Assembly: GCF_012927355.1 (NCBI RefSeq)
Contig: NZ_JABBGK010000001.1
Span: 248,001 to 312,000 of the forward strand
Origin: Rhizobium terricola
GTDB taxonomy: Bacteria > Pseudomonadota > Alphaproteobacteria > Rhizobiales > Rhizobiaceae
Reading direction: 5' to 3'
Length of the DNA stretch: 64,000 nt
The position numbers and the translations under genes were made by a program. Each line of letters begins with the position of its first letter. The first letter of the stretch is position 1. The notes under the pieces were generated by a model. The model was not told the DNA's origin. It worked only from the letters and a program-made list of their open reading frames with translations, and did no database searches. Below are positions 8,879-17,294 of this stretch, piece by piece.

Positions 8879-9775
8879 ATGACATTCGACGACCAGCGAC
8901 AATACCGCCTCGGGGTGGTCTATGCGGCGATCTCGGCACTGGCCTGGTCCTCGTCCGGGCTATTCATCCGTTCCATCACCACCGATCTGATGACCATGCT
9001 GTTCTGGCGTGGTCTGGTGTCCGGCGGCTGCGTGTTTCTGCTGTTCCTCTGGCTGGAGCGTGGACACGCGCTCGTCATCCTGCGTCGCATGCGCGGGCCG
9101 TCGGTGGCCGCGATGGTGCTGTCGGCGATCAGCATGGTGACCGGCATCGGCTCGATGTATTACACCTCGATCGCCGATGCGATGGTGATCTACGCGACGG
9201 TTCCCTTCATGACGGCGGGTCTCGCCTATCTGATGATCGGCGAGCGGCCGAGCCGGGCGACGCTGATCGCCAGCGTGATTGCCGTGCTCGGCGTTCTCGT
9301 CATGCTCTCCGATCACCAGAGCGAGCCGGGCGGGCTTTTCGGCAAGGGGCTCGCCCTGGTGATGACGGTCTCCGTCGCCGGGCTTGCGACCGTCATGCGC
9401 AAGCACCGCACCGTACCCATGCTGCCGGCGATGGCGGGTTCTGCCTGGCTTTGCTCGCTGACGACCTTCTGGTTTGCCGTGCCACTGACGGTGTCGGCTT
9501 CGGACATGAGCCTGATCGTGGCGTTCGGGATTGTCCAGAATGCGCTGGGTCTGATCCTCTATACGGCGGCATCGAAGCGCCTGCCGGCGGCGGATGCGAG
9601 CCTGCTCACCGCGCTCGAGGTGCCGCTGACGCCGCTCTGGGTCTGGCTGATCCTCGGTGAAGTGCCGTCCCAGGCGACGCTGCTCGGCGGGCCGATCGTG
9701 CTTGCCGCGCTCTTCGGCCATATCGCGCACGAGGTCCGCCGCAACCGTACGGCGCCTGCGGCAGCCAGCTCCTGA
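8879..9775 (+). CDS. DMT superfamily transporter (EamA domains)
   Basis: A 298-residue inner-membrane protein with ten predicted helices in two EamA repeats. The first repeat begins GVVYAAISALAWSSSGLFIR; the second repeat ends PLTPLWVWLILGEVPSQATLLGG. The start is the ATG at 8879. Members export or import amino acids, metabolites or drugs. It lies about 100 bp after the amine-oxidase-like gene on the same strand and may export or import a related compound, but that is inference. Confidence 0.85.
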   Translation: MTFDDQRQYRLGVVYAAISALAWSSSGLFIRSITTDLMTMLFWRGLVSGGCVFLLFLWLERGHALVILRRMRGPSVAAMVLSAISMVTGIGSMYYTSIADAMVIYATVPFMTAGLAYLMIGERPSRATLIASVIAVLGVLVMLSDHQSEPGGLFGKGLALVMTVSVAGLATVMRKHRTVPMLPAMAGSAWLCSLTTFWFAVPLTVSASDMSLIVAFGIVQNALGLILYTAASKRLPAADASLLTALEVPLTPLWVWLILGEVPSQATLLGGPIVLAALFGHIAHEVRRNRTAPAAASS

Positions 9776-9884
9776 GCGATCCGACGTCTGGCCGGTGGAA
9801 AGCCGTCGGTGGCAGGTGTGGACGTCTTGAAAGCCTGGCAGGGACGCGGTTCAATCGGCTCCTCCCGAGCCAACAGGACCCATC

Positions 9885-10274
9885 ATGAAACGCGTCTTCA
9901 ATCCACCGTCCGTCCGTCCGCCCTTCGGCCAGTACAATCACGGCCTGCTGGTGCCGCCGGGCGCCAGTCTACTCGTCACCTCCGGCCAACTGGGCATCCG
10001 GCCCGACGAAAGCATCCCGCCGGATGTCACCGGACAGGCCGAACTGTGCTTCGAGGCGATCAAGGCAATCCTGGAAGAGGCCGGGATGAGTTTTGCCGAC
10101 GTCATCCGGATTTCGGGTTTTGTGACAAGACGTGAGGATTTCCCCGCCTACATGGCGGTTCGCGACCGCTACACGCTGGAACCGAAGCCTGTCTCGACGC
10201 TGATCGTCGTCGGCGGCTTCACCCGCGCGGACTTTCTCGTCGAGGTCGAAGTGACTGCGGCCAAGGTTGTGTAA
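9885..10274 (+). CDS. RidA/YjgF family protein
   Basis: A 129-residue Rid-family protein. It shows the order typical of the family: PPFGQYNHGLLVPPGASLLVTSGQLG, then AELCFEAIKAILEEAGMSFADVI, and a C-terminal FLVEVEVTAAKVV. RidA hydrolyses reactive enamine/imine intermediates from PLP enzymes. The usual catalytic Arg segment (P-x-R-x-x-V) appears altered here to EPKPVSTLIVV, so it may belong to a non-RidA Rid subfamily. It follows the DMT transporter on the same strand. Confidence 0.8.
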   Translation: MKRVFNPPSVRPPFGQYNHGLLVPPGASLLVTSGQLGIRPDESIPPDVTGQAELCFEAIKAILEEAGMSFADVIRISGFVTRREDFPAYMAVRDRYTLEPKPVSTLIVVGGFTRADFLVEVEVTAAKVV

Positions 10275-10377
10275 CAGTCCCGCTTTCCAGCCCTTTGAAG
10301 TCGATTTCCGCGCTATTTCCACCCGCCTCCCGGGGTGAGAGGTAGAACATTGCCCTGGGCGTGAGCATGTCCTTGCC

Positions 10378-10402
10378 GGAACAAAACGGAGGCCCGCAAG
10401 TT
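10378..10402 (+). promoter_or_regulatory. Candidate EcfG/RpoE2 (general stress) promoter
   Basis: GGAAC at 10378-10382 is followed after 18 bases by TT at 10401-10402. This matches the rhizobial general-stress sigma consensus GGAAC-N18/19-TT. It ends about 40 bases before the start codon of the secreted glycine-zipper protein. Pattern match only. Confidence 0.5.
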
Positions 10403-10441
10403 TCTACGGTCAATGGCAGACTTACAGGAAAGGAAATCGCC

Positions 10442-10840
10442 ATGAAGACGAAGATTCTTGCAGTTACGGCCATCGTACTGGGTTCGGTTGCCGCTCCGGC
10501 CCTCGCTCAGGAAGGCACGGTCACAGGCGCAGCCGGCGGTGCGGTGACCGGTGCGATCGTCGGTGGTCCCGTGGGCGCGGCCGTCGGCGGTGTCGTCGGC
10601 GCCATCGCCGGGACCGCGGTGGCTCCGCCGCCGGTCGAGGTGGTCACGTATGTCCGTGAGCAGCCCGTTCCGGTCGAACCGGTCATGATCGAACAGCCGA
10701 TCGTCATCGGCAAGCCGGTGCCGCAGACCGTGGTCCTTACTCCGGTTCCCGAAAACCCGACCTATGCCTATGCGGTCGTGAACAACCAGCGCGTGATCGT
10801 CGATCCGCAGACCCATGTGGTCGTCCAGGTCGTTGAATAA
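10442..10840 (+). CDS. Secreted DUF1236-type protein with glycine zipper
   Basis: A 132-residue protein with a clean signal peptide (cut after APALA), then a glycine-zipper segment (GAAGGAVTGAIVGGPVGAAV) that can insert in or line membranes. The C-terminus (YAYAVVNNQRVIVDPQTHVV) matches the DUF1236 pattern of rhizobial envelope proteins. The ATG at 10442 is preceded by AGGAAAGG. A candidate general-stress promoter lies 40 bases upstream, which fits the frequent stress induction of such proteins. Function is unknown. Confidence 0.75.
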   Translation: MKTKILAVTAIVLGSVAAPALAQEGTVTGAAGGAVTGAIVGGPVGAAVGGVVGAIAGTAVAPPPVEVVTYVREQPVPVEPVMIEQPIVIGKPVPQTVVLTPVPENPTYAYAVVNNQRVIVDPQTHVVVQVVE

Positions 10841-10929
10841 GACCTGACCTTTCCGGGCGGGCGACAGGCCCAAGGCCCGGGACATCGAGACTATCGGACA
10901 TCTGGAACGCGAAACGGTGGGAGAGGGCG

Positions 10930-11235
10930 ATGAACAAGCCGATCCTTGCAGTGAATACTGTTGTCATTGGACTTGCCCTCGCCCTTTCGGCGAAAGCCGC
11001 CCACCAGATGATCGATCGGCCCGAACAACTGATCGATCAGCCTCCAGCCACCGAAAGTGTCGAATGGATGGAGGCCGCGGCCCTCGAACAGGATGCCCAA
11101 TCGGACCTTGAAGGCGTGTCGAAGAATGTCTTCGACGCGCGTCCAATCCCCGCAGACAGACTGAACATTCGTCATGTCGGGCCGCGGTTCTTCCCGGATC
11201 CGGCCAACGCGCTCGACCTCGGGCGCACCAATTGA
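10930..11235 (+). CDS. Small exported hypothetical protein
   Basis: About 101 residues, unrecognised. The N-terminus (PILAVNTVVIGLALALSAKA) looks like a signal peptide or anchor. The rest is hydrophilic, rich in Asp, Glu and Pro, without known motif. It is 12 bases ahead of the next small membrane protein and about 90 bases after the DUF1236 protein, so the three may form an envelope operon. A GAGAGG-like ribosome site precedes the ATG. Confidence 0.6.
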   Translation: MNKPILAVNTVVIGLALALSAKAAHQMIDRPEQLIDQPPATESVEWMEAAALEQDAQSDLEGVSKNVFDARPIPADRLNIRHVGPRFFPDPANALDLGRTN

Positions 11236-11246
11236 GGAGATGTGAA

Positions 11247-11612
11247 ATGACTGACTATTCTCACACCAACGGTACCCGTCCCGTCCATCCGCAGGATGCT
11301 CGCACACCTGCAGATCTGGGTGGGCCGACCGTCATCAATAACGACCGCACCAGCAGCGGTGCCGGCTGGATCGTCGCCCTGCTCGTCGCGATCGCGCTCG
11401 GTGTCGGCGCCGTGTTCTTCTTCACGGATACGGCGACCACGACCTCGGGCTCGACCCCAGCTGAAACGACGGCTCCGATGTCTGCCCCGGCTGAACCGGC
11501 TCCGGCCGCCCCGTCGGTCGCTCCGGCCGAACCGGCTGCCCCTGCTGCCCCGACCGATGCAGCCCCGGCCCCGGCCGCTCCGTCGGCAAACCCGGCTCCG
11601 GCTGGTCAGTAA
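11247..11612 (+). CDS. Small single-span membrane protein with Ala/Pro-rich tail
   Basis: 121 residues: a hydrophilic N-terminus, one transmembrane helix (GWIVALLVAIALGVGAVFFF) and a long low-complexity tail of Ala, Pro, Ser and Thr that is probably an extracytoplasmic linker. The ATG at 11247 is used because GAGGAG lies just upstream; an earlier TTG would consume it. Low-complexity composition gives no functional clue. A strong hairpin ends the transcript. Confidence 0.65.
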   Translation: MTDYSHTNGTRPVHPQDARTPADLGGPTVINNDRTSSGAGWIVALLVAIALGVGAVFFFTDTATTTSGSTPAETTAPMSAPAEPAPAAPSVAPAEPAAPAAPTDAAPAPAAPSANPAPAGQ

Positions 11613-11636
11613 TCCCTCACAGTTACGGCTTCGCCG

Positions 11637-11668
11637 AGAACCGGCCTTCCGAGAGGAAGGCCGGTTCT
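11637..11668. terminator. Bidirectional hairpin between the small membrane protein and ltrA-like genes
   Basis: Perfect 14-bp stem AGAACCGGCCTTCC / GGAAGGCCGGTTCT closed by a GAGA tetraloop. It lies between convergent genes and reaches the stop codon of the LtrA-like gene. The U-tract is poor on both strands. Confidence 0.75.
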
Positions 11669-12878
11669 ATATGTGATGTTCAGTTGTCTTCGCTTCGCCC
11701 GTGGTGAGGTCCGCCGAGGACATCAGCCATGCCCGTGCCACTGCACAGAGTGCGGCTGTGGCCGCTACGCCCTCGAGGCCCAATCCTGTCAGCGGTGCGA
11801 TCAGTGCCAGTAGGGCGAAGAAAGGCAGGACAGCCATTGCGAGGCCGGTGCAGGCATAGCGGTCTCGCACGATCCACAGAGAGGTGAAATAGACCGCGAC
11901 CGGCACAGCAACTGCATAGTCTCCGGCGATGAGAGGGATTTCGGAATGACGGGTGATAATGTCGACAAGAACGGCGAAGCCTGCGCCGACTGCGGCGCCC
12001 GACGCGAAGATGAAGAAGTGGCCGTAACCCCAGATGAGGGCCCTTCGCAAGTGACGCGTGGGCAGATGGTCGTCCGTCGAAAAATAGACCCACCAGAGAG
12101 AAAAGACGATTGCCAGCGCGGAGAGCGCCGTATGCACGAGCATGATGTCAAAATGCTCGACGGTCTCGCGCAGCGCCATAGTTCCGGCAAGAAGGGTTTC
12201 CCCCAGAACGATGATGTTGAGCAGACCGTAGCGCTCTATGATGTGATGGCGATGCCAGGGGGTGTTGGATGTCAGTGATTCCGCGACCGCGGGCACGGCA
12301 ATCTCAAGAAGCGCGCCGATGACCCACATCCCATAGGCGGTCGCAGTCGAAAGGGGCTGCACCAGAAGAAAGGTGACCCAGTACACCTGCACGACCGTGA
12401 TGCCGACCGCATAGGCGACGGCCGTCTTCCTGTGGGGCGTATCGGCGCAGGCGGCGCGCAGCCAAAGAACGACCATCGCGACGCGCATCAGCACGTAGCC
12501 GATGATTACGGCGGTGAAATCGGGCTGGTTGGTGAAGAGTACGGGAATGCCGGCCGCGATGACGAGCGAGCCGGCCATGATCACCATGGTCAGGAGCCGA
12601 TGGAGGACATCGTCATTGTCGTAGGCCGAAGCGAACCAGGTGAAGTTCATCCAAGCCCACCAGATGGCGAAGAAGGCCATGCCGAACATAGGGAGCGCTT
12701 GAAGCGCATGGCCTTCCGCAATGCCGTGGTGAAGGCCTGCCGCGGCTGAGGCAATCGCAATCACCGTTACCAGGTCGAATAGCAATTCCAGAGGTGTGGC
12801 CACGCGATGATGTTCGTCAGGGTCGCGTGGCCGCAGCGGAGCAATGATGCGATGGAAAAACGGGCGCCCGGCGGTCAT
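11667..12878 (-). CDS. Low temperature requirement protein A (LtrA) family membrane protein
   Basis: A 403-residue integral membrane protein with about ten to twelve helices. The conserved N-terminal ELLFDLVTVIAIASAA, then FFAIWWAWMNFTWFASAYDNDD and IIERYGLLNIIVLGETLL identify the LtrA family, named after a Listeria protein. The biochemical role of the family is not established. Start at the ATG of MTAGRPFFHR. It is a single gene on the minus strand. Confidence 0.85.
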   Translation of the reverse strand: MTAGRPFFHRIIAPLRPRDPDEHHRVATPLELLFDLVTVIAIASAAAGLHHGIAEGHALQALPMFGMAFFAIWWAWMNFTWFASAYDNDDVLHRLLTMVIMAGSLVIAAGIPVLFTNQPDFTAVIIGYVLMRVAMVVLWLRAACADTPHRKTAVAYAVGITVVQVYWVTFLLVQPLSTATAYGMWVIGALLEIAVPAVAESLTSNTPWHRHHIIERYGLLNIIVLGETLLAGTMALRETVEHFDIMLVHTALSALAIVFSLWWVYFSTDDHLPTRHLRRALIWGYGHFFIFASGAAVGAGFAVLVDIITRHSEIPLIAGDYAVAVPVAVYFTSLWIVRDRYACTGLAMAVLPFFALLALIAPLTGLGLEGVAATAALCAVARAWLMSSADLTTGEAKTTEHHI

Positions 12879-12947
12879 GTCGGCCTCTTCTTTGTCTCTT
12901 GCTACTTTTTCGCAGGAAATGGAGTGCGCAACAAGCCGGGCAGCAGG

Positions 12948-13529
12948 TCAGAACCGTTCCATGTGGTTCTTCACCTTGTCCAGAAAGGCGGCCCGCGTCT
13001 CGTCGGTGCAGTTGTTCATGTCGTAGTGGGCAAGATACTTCACCGGCGCGCCGATCTTGATCTGGGCGCGCAGCACGCGCGTGACGATCTTCTTCGGCGG
13101 ATTGCCGACGAGGAAGGCACGCCAGGGGGTGGCGCCATAGGTCATGACGGCCGCGAGTTTCTTGATGTGCCGGAGCGTCGGCGTCAGCTTGCCGTCTTCG
13201 AGATCGAACGATACGCCCTTGACCCAGACGCGGTCGAAATAGCCCTTGAGCATGGCCGGGAAACCGAAGTTCCAGACCGGCGTGACGATCACCAGTCCTT
13301 CTGCTTTCTGCAGCCGGTCGACATAGTCCTTCACCAGCACGGTGTTTTCCGGATAGTCGTGATAGACGGTCCGGTCGTGGGCCGAGAGCACCGGGTCGAA
13401 ACCCTCTTCATAGAGATTGCAGCCGTCGACCTCGTGGCCGGCCTTGGTCAGGCTCTCACAGGTCTGGCGATAAAGCGCCCGGCCATAGCTTTCGTCGAGA
13501 GGGTGGGAGTGCAGAACGAGTACGCGCAT
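12948..13529 (-). CDS. NAD(P)H-dependent quinone/FMN oxidoreductase (flavodoxin-like fold)
   Basis: About 193 residues of the flavodoxin-like NAD(P)H dehydrogenase (quinone) family. The beta-1 loop MRVLVLHSHPLDESYGRALY binds FMN phosphate, and the family motif TPVWNFGFPAMLKGYFDRVW is near residue 80. It likely makes two-electron reductions of quinones or xenobiotics. ATG 13529 is preferred because homologues begin at MRVLVLHSH; an in-frame ATG at 13547 would add six residues. It lies upstream of nothing obvious and is not clearly in an operon. Confidence 0.8.
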   Translation of the reverse strand: MRVLVLHSHPLDESYGRALYRQTCESLTKAGHEVDGCNLYEEGFDPVLSAHDRTVYHDYPENTVLVKDYVDRLQKAEGLVIVTPVWNFGFPAMLKGYFDRVWVKGVSFDLEDGKLTPTLRHIKKLAAVMTYGATPWRAFLVGNPPKKIVTRVLRAQIKIGAPVKYLAHYDMNNCTDETRAAFLDKVKNHMERF

Positions 13530-13735
13530 GGTGTTGAAAAGCTCCATATCGTCGCCGGGCCGCGCATGGCGTCCCGGCGTTGAGTTGAAAGTTTTCCGCG
13601 CCGTTTGTCCCGATGAGCGAGAGGCCCGCCGCCATAGCCGGGCCTTTGATCACCATGGTCGTTTCCATGAATCACGACCGGCGGACCGGTCAGGATCGGG
13701 AGTACCTTCGGAAGTTCTCAGTCTGTCTGGCGGTA

Positions 13736-15142
13736 TCAAGCCTCCTGAAATGCCTGGAGGCCGGGGAAAAGGTAGTTCTTGCCGGCGGCAAAGTCGAAAT
13801 CGGGATTGTCCCAGGCGATCATCTTGCCGGGATTGAGCAAGCCCTTCGGGTCGGTTTCCTTCTTGAAGTCGAGCTGGACGGTGTCCGTCTGCTTCATGCC
13901 GCCTTCTTCCAGCGTGTAGCGGTGCGGGTTGAAGATCGGGCAGCCGTTTTCCTCGTGCAGACGGATGATTTCTTCCAGCCGTTCCTCGGTGGTGTAGCGC
14001 ACCAGCGGCAGGCCGGCGCATTGGATCGCGCCGTCGAACTTGATGAATTCGAGGTGGCCGAACACTTCGCCCGGGAACATCTCCGACATCTGGCGGACCT
14101 TCTCGACATGGTCGGGGCCTGGATACTGCACCTGGAGATAGGTGAAGCCCGTGTCGAGCTTCAGCGCGCGCAAAGTCGTGTGGTTCCAGGCAAGCTCGTA
14201 GGCATGCGGGATACCCTTCATGCTTTCCACCGTGTCGGAGCGGAAGCGGATGTCGCCCTTCATCTTCTCGGCATAGGCGACGAAGGGTTCCATCGAATGC
14301 GGGGCCACCATCAGCACCACGACCGACTGGCCTTCCTTCAGCCACGGCTTGTGGCGGGTGAAGTAGTCGTAGGGGATCGGCGCGGCGATCGGCGCGACTT
14401 CCTTCAAGAGGATGCCATTGCGGTGGGTGAGGTTGTCGGCGAACTTCACCGCGTCCATGAAGTCGTCATAGCCGACGATCACGTCGACCCAGTCATAGGC
14501 CGGCGCGAGCGGCATCTCGACCTCGGTGATGATGCCGTTGGTGCCGTAGGCGTGGGACACCTTCTGCAGGTCCCAGGCCGAAAGCTCGAGCACACGCGGC
14601 TCTGCCTCCATGGTGACGACGCGCAGGCGCAGGATGTTGCCGAGATCGCGCAAGCCGCCCCAGGTGATCGAGCCGACGCCGCCCGAACCGCCGGCGATGA
14701 AGCCGGCGAGCGTCGCGGTGCCCGTCGTCGAGGGATGGAAGCGCAGTTCCTGGCCGGAATGTTCCTTGGTCAGGCGGTCGAGCTCGGCGGTGATGATGCC
14801 CGGTTCGGCGATGACGCGGCCGGGATGGATCGCCTTGATCTTGTTCATGTTCATCATGTTCAGCACGATGCCGCCGGAGAGCGGCATGGCCTGGCCGTAA
14901 TTGCCGGTGCCGCCGCCGCGCGGGGTAACAGGGACGCCGTGGGCGTAAGCGACTTTCAGCGTGCGGATCACCTCTTCCTCGGTCTTCGGCGAGACGACGA
15001 GGTCGCCGACGACATTGTCGAGCTGGGCCTTGAGGATCGGCGAGTACCAGTAGAAGTCGCGGCTCTTCTGCTTAACGAGCGCGGGATTGTCCTCGACCGC
15101 GATGCCGTCGAGTTCCTTTATGATCGCTGCGTAATCGGGCAT
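13736..15142 (-). CDS. FAD-linked oxidase (GlcD / D-2-hydroxyacid dehydrogenase-like)
   Basis: A 468-residue member of the FAD-binding PCMH family. The FAD pyrophosphate loop PRGGGTGNYGQAMPLSGGI is near residue 75, followed by GGSGGVGSITWGGLRDLGN. The C-terminal domain ends in NPGKMIAWDNPD, where GlcD/DLD enzymes read LNPGK. Such enzymes oxidise 2-hydroxy acids such as glycolate or lactate. It starts five bases after the amidohydrolase stop and is the last gene of the ABC/amidohydrolase operon, so it may oxidise a product of that pathway. Confidence 0.85.
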   Translation of the reverse strand: MPDYAAIIKELDGIAVEDNPALVKQKSRDFYWYSPILKAQLDNVVGDLVVSPKTEEEVIRTLKVAYAHGVPVTPRGGGTGNYGQAMPLSGGIVLNMMNMNKIKAIHPGRVIAEPGIITAELDRLTKEHSGQELRFHPSTTGTATLAGFIAGGSGGVGSITWGGLRDLGNILRLRVVTMEAEPRVLELSAWDLQKVSHAYGTNGIITEVEMPLAPAYDWVDVIVGYDDFMDAVKFADNLTHRNGILLKEVAPIAAPIPYDYFTRHKPWLKEGQSVVVLMVAPHSMEPFVAYAEKMKGDIRFRSDTVESMKGIPHAYELAWNHTTLRALKLDTGFTYLQVQYPGPDHVEKVRQMSEMFPGEVFGHLEFIKFDGAIQCAGLPLVRYTTEERLEEIIRLHEENGCPIFNPHRYTLEEGGMKQTDTVQLDFKKETDPKGLLNPGKMIAWDNPDFDFAAGKNYLFPGLQAFQEA

Positions 15143-15147
15143 GGCCT

Positions 15148-16464
15148 TTAAACTTTCATGATCGGGTCAAGGTCACGATAATCCGGCAGGCTACGGTCGA
15201 TGCCCATGCCATTCCGCATCACGATGCGGTCAGCCTGCGGACGGGAAAGGAATTCGCTCCAGCGCCGTGCCGAAAACAGCACGAGGTCAGCGGGAAGGCC
15301 GACGGCGATGCGGCCGCGGTCGGCGCGACCGAGAATGTCTGCCGGCGAGCGGGTGACGACGCGCGCCGCCTCGTCGAGCGGGTGGTCGAGATGAAGGATG
15401 CGCACACCTTCGCGGAAGACCTCGACGGGGTCGAGATCTCCATAGGCGTAGAAGGGGTCGCGGGTGTTGTCGGAGGAGATCGCGGTCGCAACGCCGGCGG
15501 CGGCCAGTTCGTGAAGCAGGGTGACGCCGCGATAACGGGGCGTGCGGCCGGCAACGCGGTCCTGGAGATACATGTTGCACATCGGCAGGGACACGACGGA
15601 GACGCCGGCTTCGGCCACCTTGTCGATGGTCGCTGCGGCGACGTCATCGTCCTGGCGGGCCAGCGAGCAGCAATGTCCGACGGTGACGGAACCCTCGAAG
15701 CGGTTTCTGAGCTTCGCCTCGGCGATCGCCTTCAGGGTCAGCACTTCGCGGTCCTGCGTCTCGTCGACATGCAGGTCGATGTCGAGGCCGTTGTCGGATG
15801 CGGTGCGGAACAGAAGGTCCAGACGCTCATCGAGGTCCGGCCACATCTGGGTGACACCGCCGAGCAGACCGCCGTGGCCGGCGACCACTTCGGTGAGATC
15901 CTTGAAGAAGGGCTCGTCCGTGATCATGTCGAGCGGGAAGAGGGCGACCGCCTGAAGGTCGATGCGGTCCTTCCAGTCGTCGCGCAGCTCGGAGAATACC
16001 TCAAACGAGATCCGGTGCTGCGGCGGCAGGCTGTCGAGATGGGTGCGGATCAGGCTGGTGCCATGGGCATAGGCGGTCTTCAGCGAGAATTCCATGCGTG
16101 CACGCACGTCGGCTGCACTCCAGTGCGCCTCGCGGTCGGTGCGGACCGCGTCGAGGGCGCCCACGAAGTCGCCGGTCGGGTTGGGCTTGCGGTCCCAGAT
16201 ATGACCCTTGTCGAGATGGGTATGCATGTCGGCGAAGCAGGGCCAAGCCATGCCGCCGGCGAGATCGGTTGCCGGGATGCCGGTCGGGGCGGAACCTGCG
16301 GGGCCGATCGCCTCGATCCGGCCGTCGGCGATAACGATGTCCGCCGCCACGAGGCCCTCTCTTGCTGCCGGTCCCACGTAGCCGTCGACGGTCACTTCCG
16401 GGAGCGTCGCGTTGACGAGAGCGAAGCGGGGGGCGTCGGGCAGAGCAAATGCGGATTTCGGCAT
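15148..16464 (-). CDS. Cytosine deaminase-like metal-dependent amidohydrolase
   Basis: A 438-residue amidohydrolase-superfamily enzyme with a TIM-barrel metal site. The first-strand motif ADMHTHLDKGHIW, the HVDETQDRE segment (His metal ligand and catalytic Glu of cytosine deaminases), the VGHCCSL histidine and the AISSDNTRDPF aspartate are all present. It should hydrolyse a C-N bond of a cyclic or amidine substrate. The start ATG at 16464 overlaps the permease stop by one base (TGATG); a longer N-terminus at 16515 would intrude into the permease. It is inside the ABC importer operon, so it probably acts on the imported compound. Confidence 0.85.
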   Translation of the reverse strand: MPKSAFALPDAPRFALVNATLPEVTVDGYVGPAAREGLVAADIVIADGRIEAIGPAGSAPTGIPATDLAGGMAWPCFADMHTHLDKGHIWDRKPNPTGDFVGALDAVRTDREAHWSAADVRARMEFSLKTAYAHGTSLIRTHLDSLPPQHRISFEVFSELRDDWKDRIDLQAVALFPLDMITDEPFFKDLTEVVAGHGGLLGGVTQMWPDLDERLDLLFRTASDNGLDIDLHVDETQDREVLTLKAIAEAKLRNRFEGSVTVGHCCSLARQDDDVAAATIDKVAEAGVSVVSLPMCNMYLQDRVAGRTPRYRGVTLLHELAAAGVATAISSDNTRDPFYAYGDLDPVEVFREGVRILHLDHPLDEAARVVTRSPADILGRADRGRIAVGLPADLVLFSARRWSEFLSRPQADRIVMRNGMGIDRSLPDYRDLDPIMKV

Positions 16465-17294
16465 CAGTTCTCTCGCTTGAGGCTGCTTTCGTGCCAGCGA
16501 TGCAAGGCGAGCCACGAAATGAATGAGGTAATGGCAAAAATCAGGACGCCGAGGCAGGACAGAAGGAAGAGCGCGGCGAAAAGGCGCGGAATATTGAGGC
16601 GATATTGCGCTTCGAGCAGGCGGAAGGCGAGACCGGAACCGGCACCCGCAGATCCTGCGGCAAATTCCGCCACTACGGCGGCGATCAGCGCCAGTCCGCC
16701 GCCGATCCTGAGGCCCGTCATGAAATAGGGAAGGGAAGCGGGAAGCTTGAGATAGAGCAGCGTCTGCCAGCGCGAGGCGCCGTAAAGGTCGAAAAGGTTC
16801 AAGAGATTATGATCGACGCTCTTCAGGCCCTGCACCATGTTGGACAGGATCGGGAAGAAGGCGACAAGGAAGGCACAGATCAGAAGGGCGACCTGCGTCG
16901 AGGGCGCATAGATCAGGATCAGCGGGGCGATCGCGACGATCGGCGTGACCTGAAGGATGACGGTGATCGGATAGAAGGCGAGCTCGATCCAGCGCGACTG
17001 GACGAGGAAGACGGCGATGCCGACGCCGCCGATCAGGGCCAGCGCCAGCGAGGCCATCGTGATCTGCGTCGTGACCCAGAGAGCCGGCGCCAGCGTGCCC
17101 CAGTCCTTGACCAGGGAGGCGGCGACCGCGGCCGGGCTCGGCAGGATGTATTGCGGCACACCGGAAACGATCACGGCGATGTGCCAGAGGCTGATCAAAA
17201 CGACGACGACGATGACCGGAACGAGCACCTTCAGGAGGAGCTCGCCGTGGCGGTCGAGGAGGCTGGCATTCGGCGATGGGTTGTTTCTGGTCAT
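16464..17294 (-). CDS. ABC transporter permease (SsuC/TauC/ThiX-like)
   Basis: A 276-residue inner-membrane permease with six helices of the BPD_transp_1 type. The EAA loop that contacts the ATPase is visible (DLYGASRWQTLLYLKLPASL). This branch imports small organosulfur, nitrate-like or pyrimidine-type compounds. It is translationally coupled at both ends: its start overlaps the ATPase stop and its stop overlaps the amidohydrolase start (TGATG each time). Confidence 0.9.
   Translation of the reverse strand: MTRNNPSPNASLLDRHGELLLKVLVPVIVVVVLISLWHIAVIVSGVPQYILPSPAAVAASLVKDWGTLAPALWVTTQITMASLALALIGGVGIAVFLVQSRWIELAFYPITVILQVTPIVAIAPLILIYAPSTQVALLICAFLVAFFPILSNMVQGLKSVDHNLLNLFDLYGASRWQTLLYLKLPASLPYFMTGLRIGGGLALIAAVVAEFAAGSAGAGSGLAFRLLEAQYRLNIPRLFAALFLLSCLGVLIFAITSFISWLALHRWHESSLKREN

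Noticed and set aside
13622-13645. Terminator after the FAD-linked oxidase gene
   Set aside because: AGGCCCG / CGGGCCT forms a stem, but on the strand of the oxidase no T-run follows and it is 90 bp past the stop; evidence too weak to list as a feature.
13613-15151. Long plus-strand frame opposite the FAD-linked oxidase
   Set aside because: It is the antisense shadow of a gene with clear FAD motifs; its translation is Arg/Asp/Val-rich with no family pattern, as is common opposite GC-rich genes.
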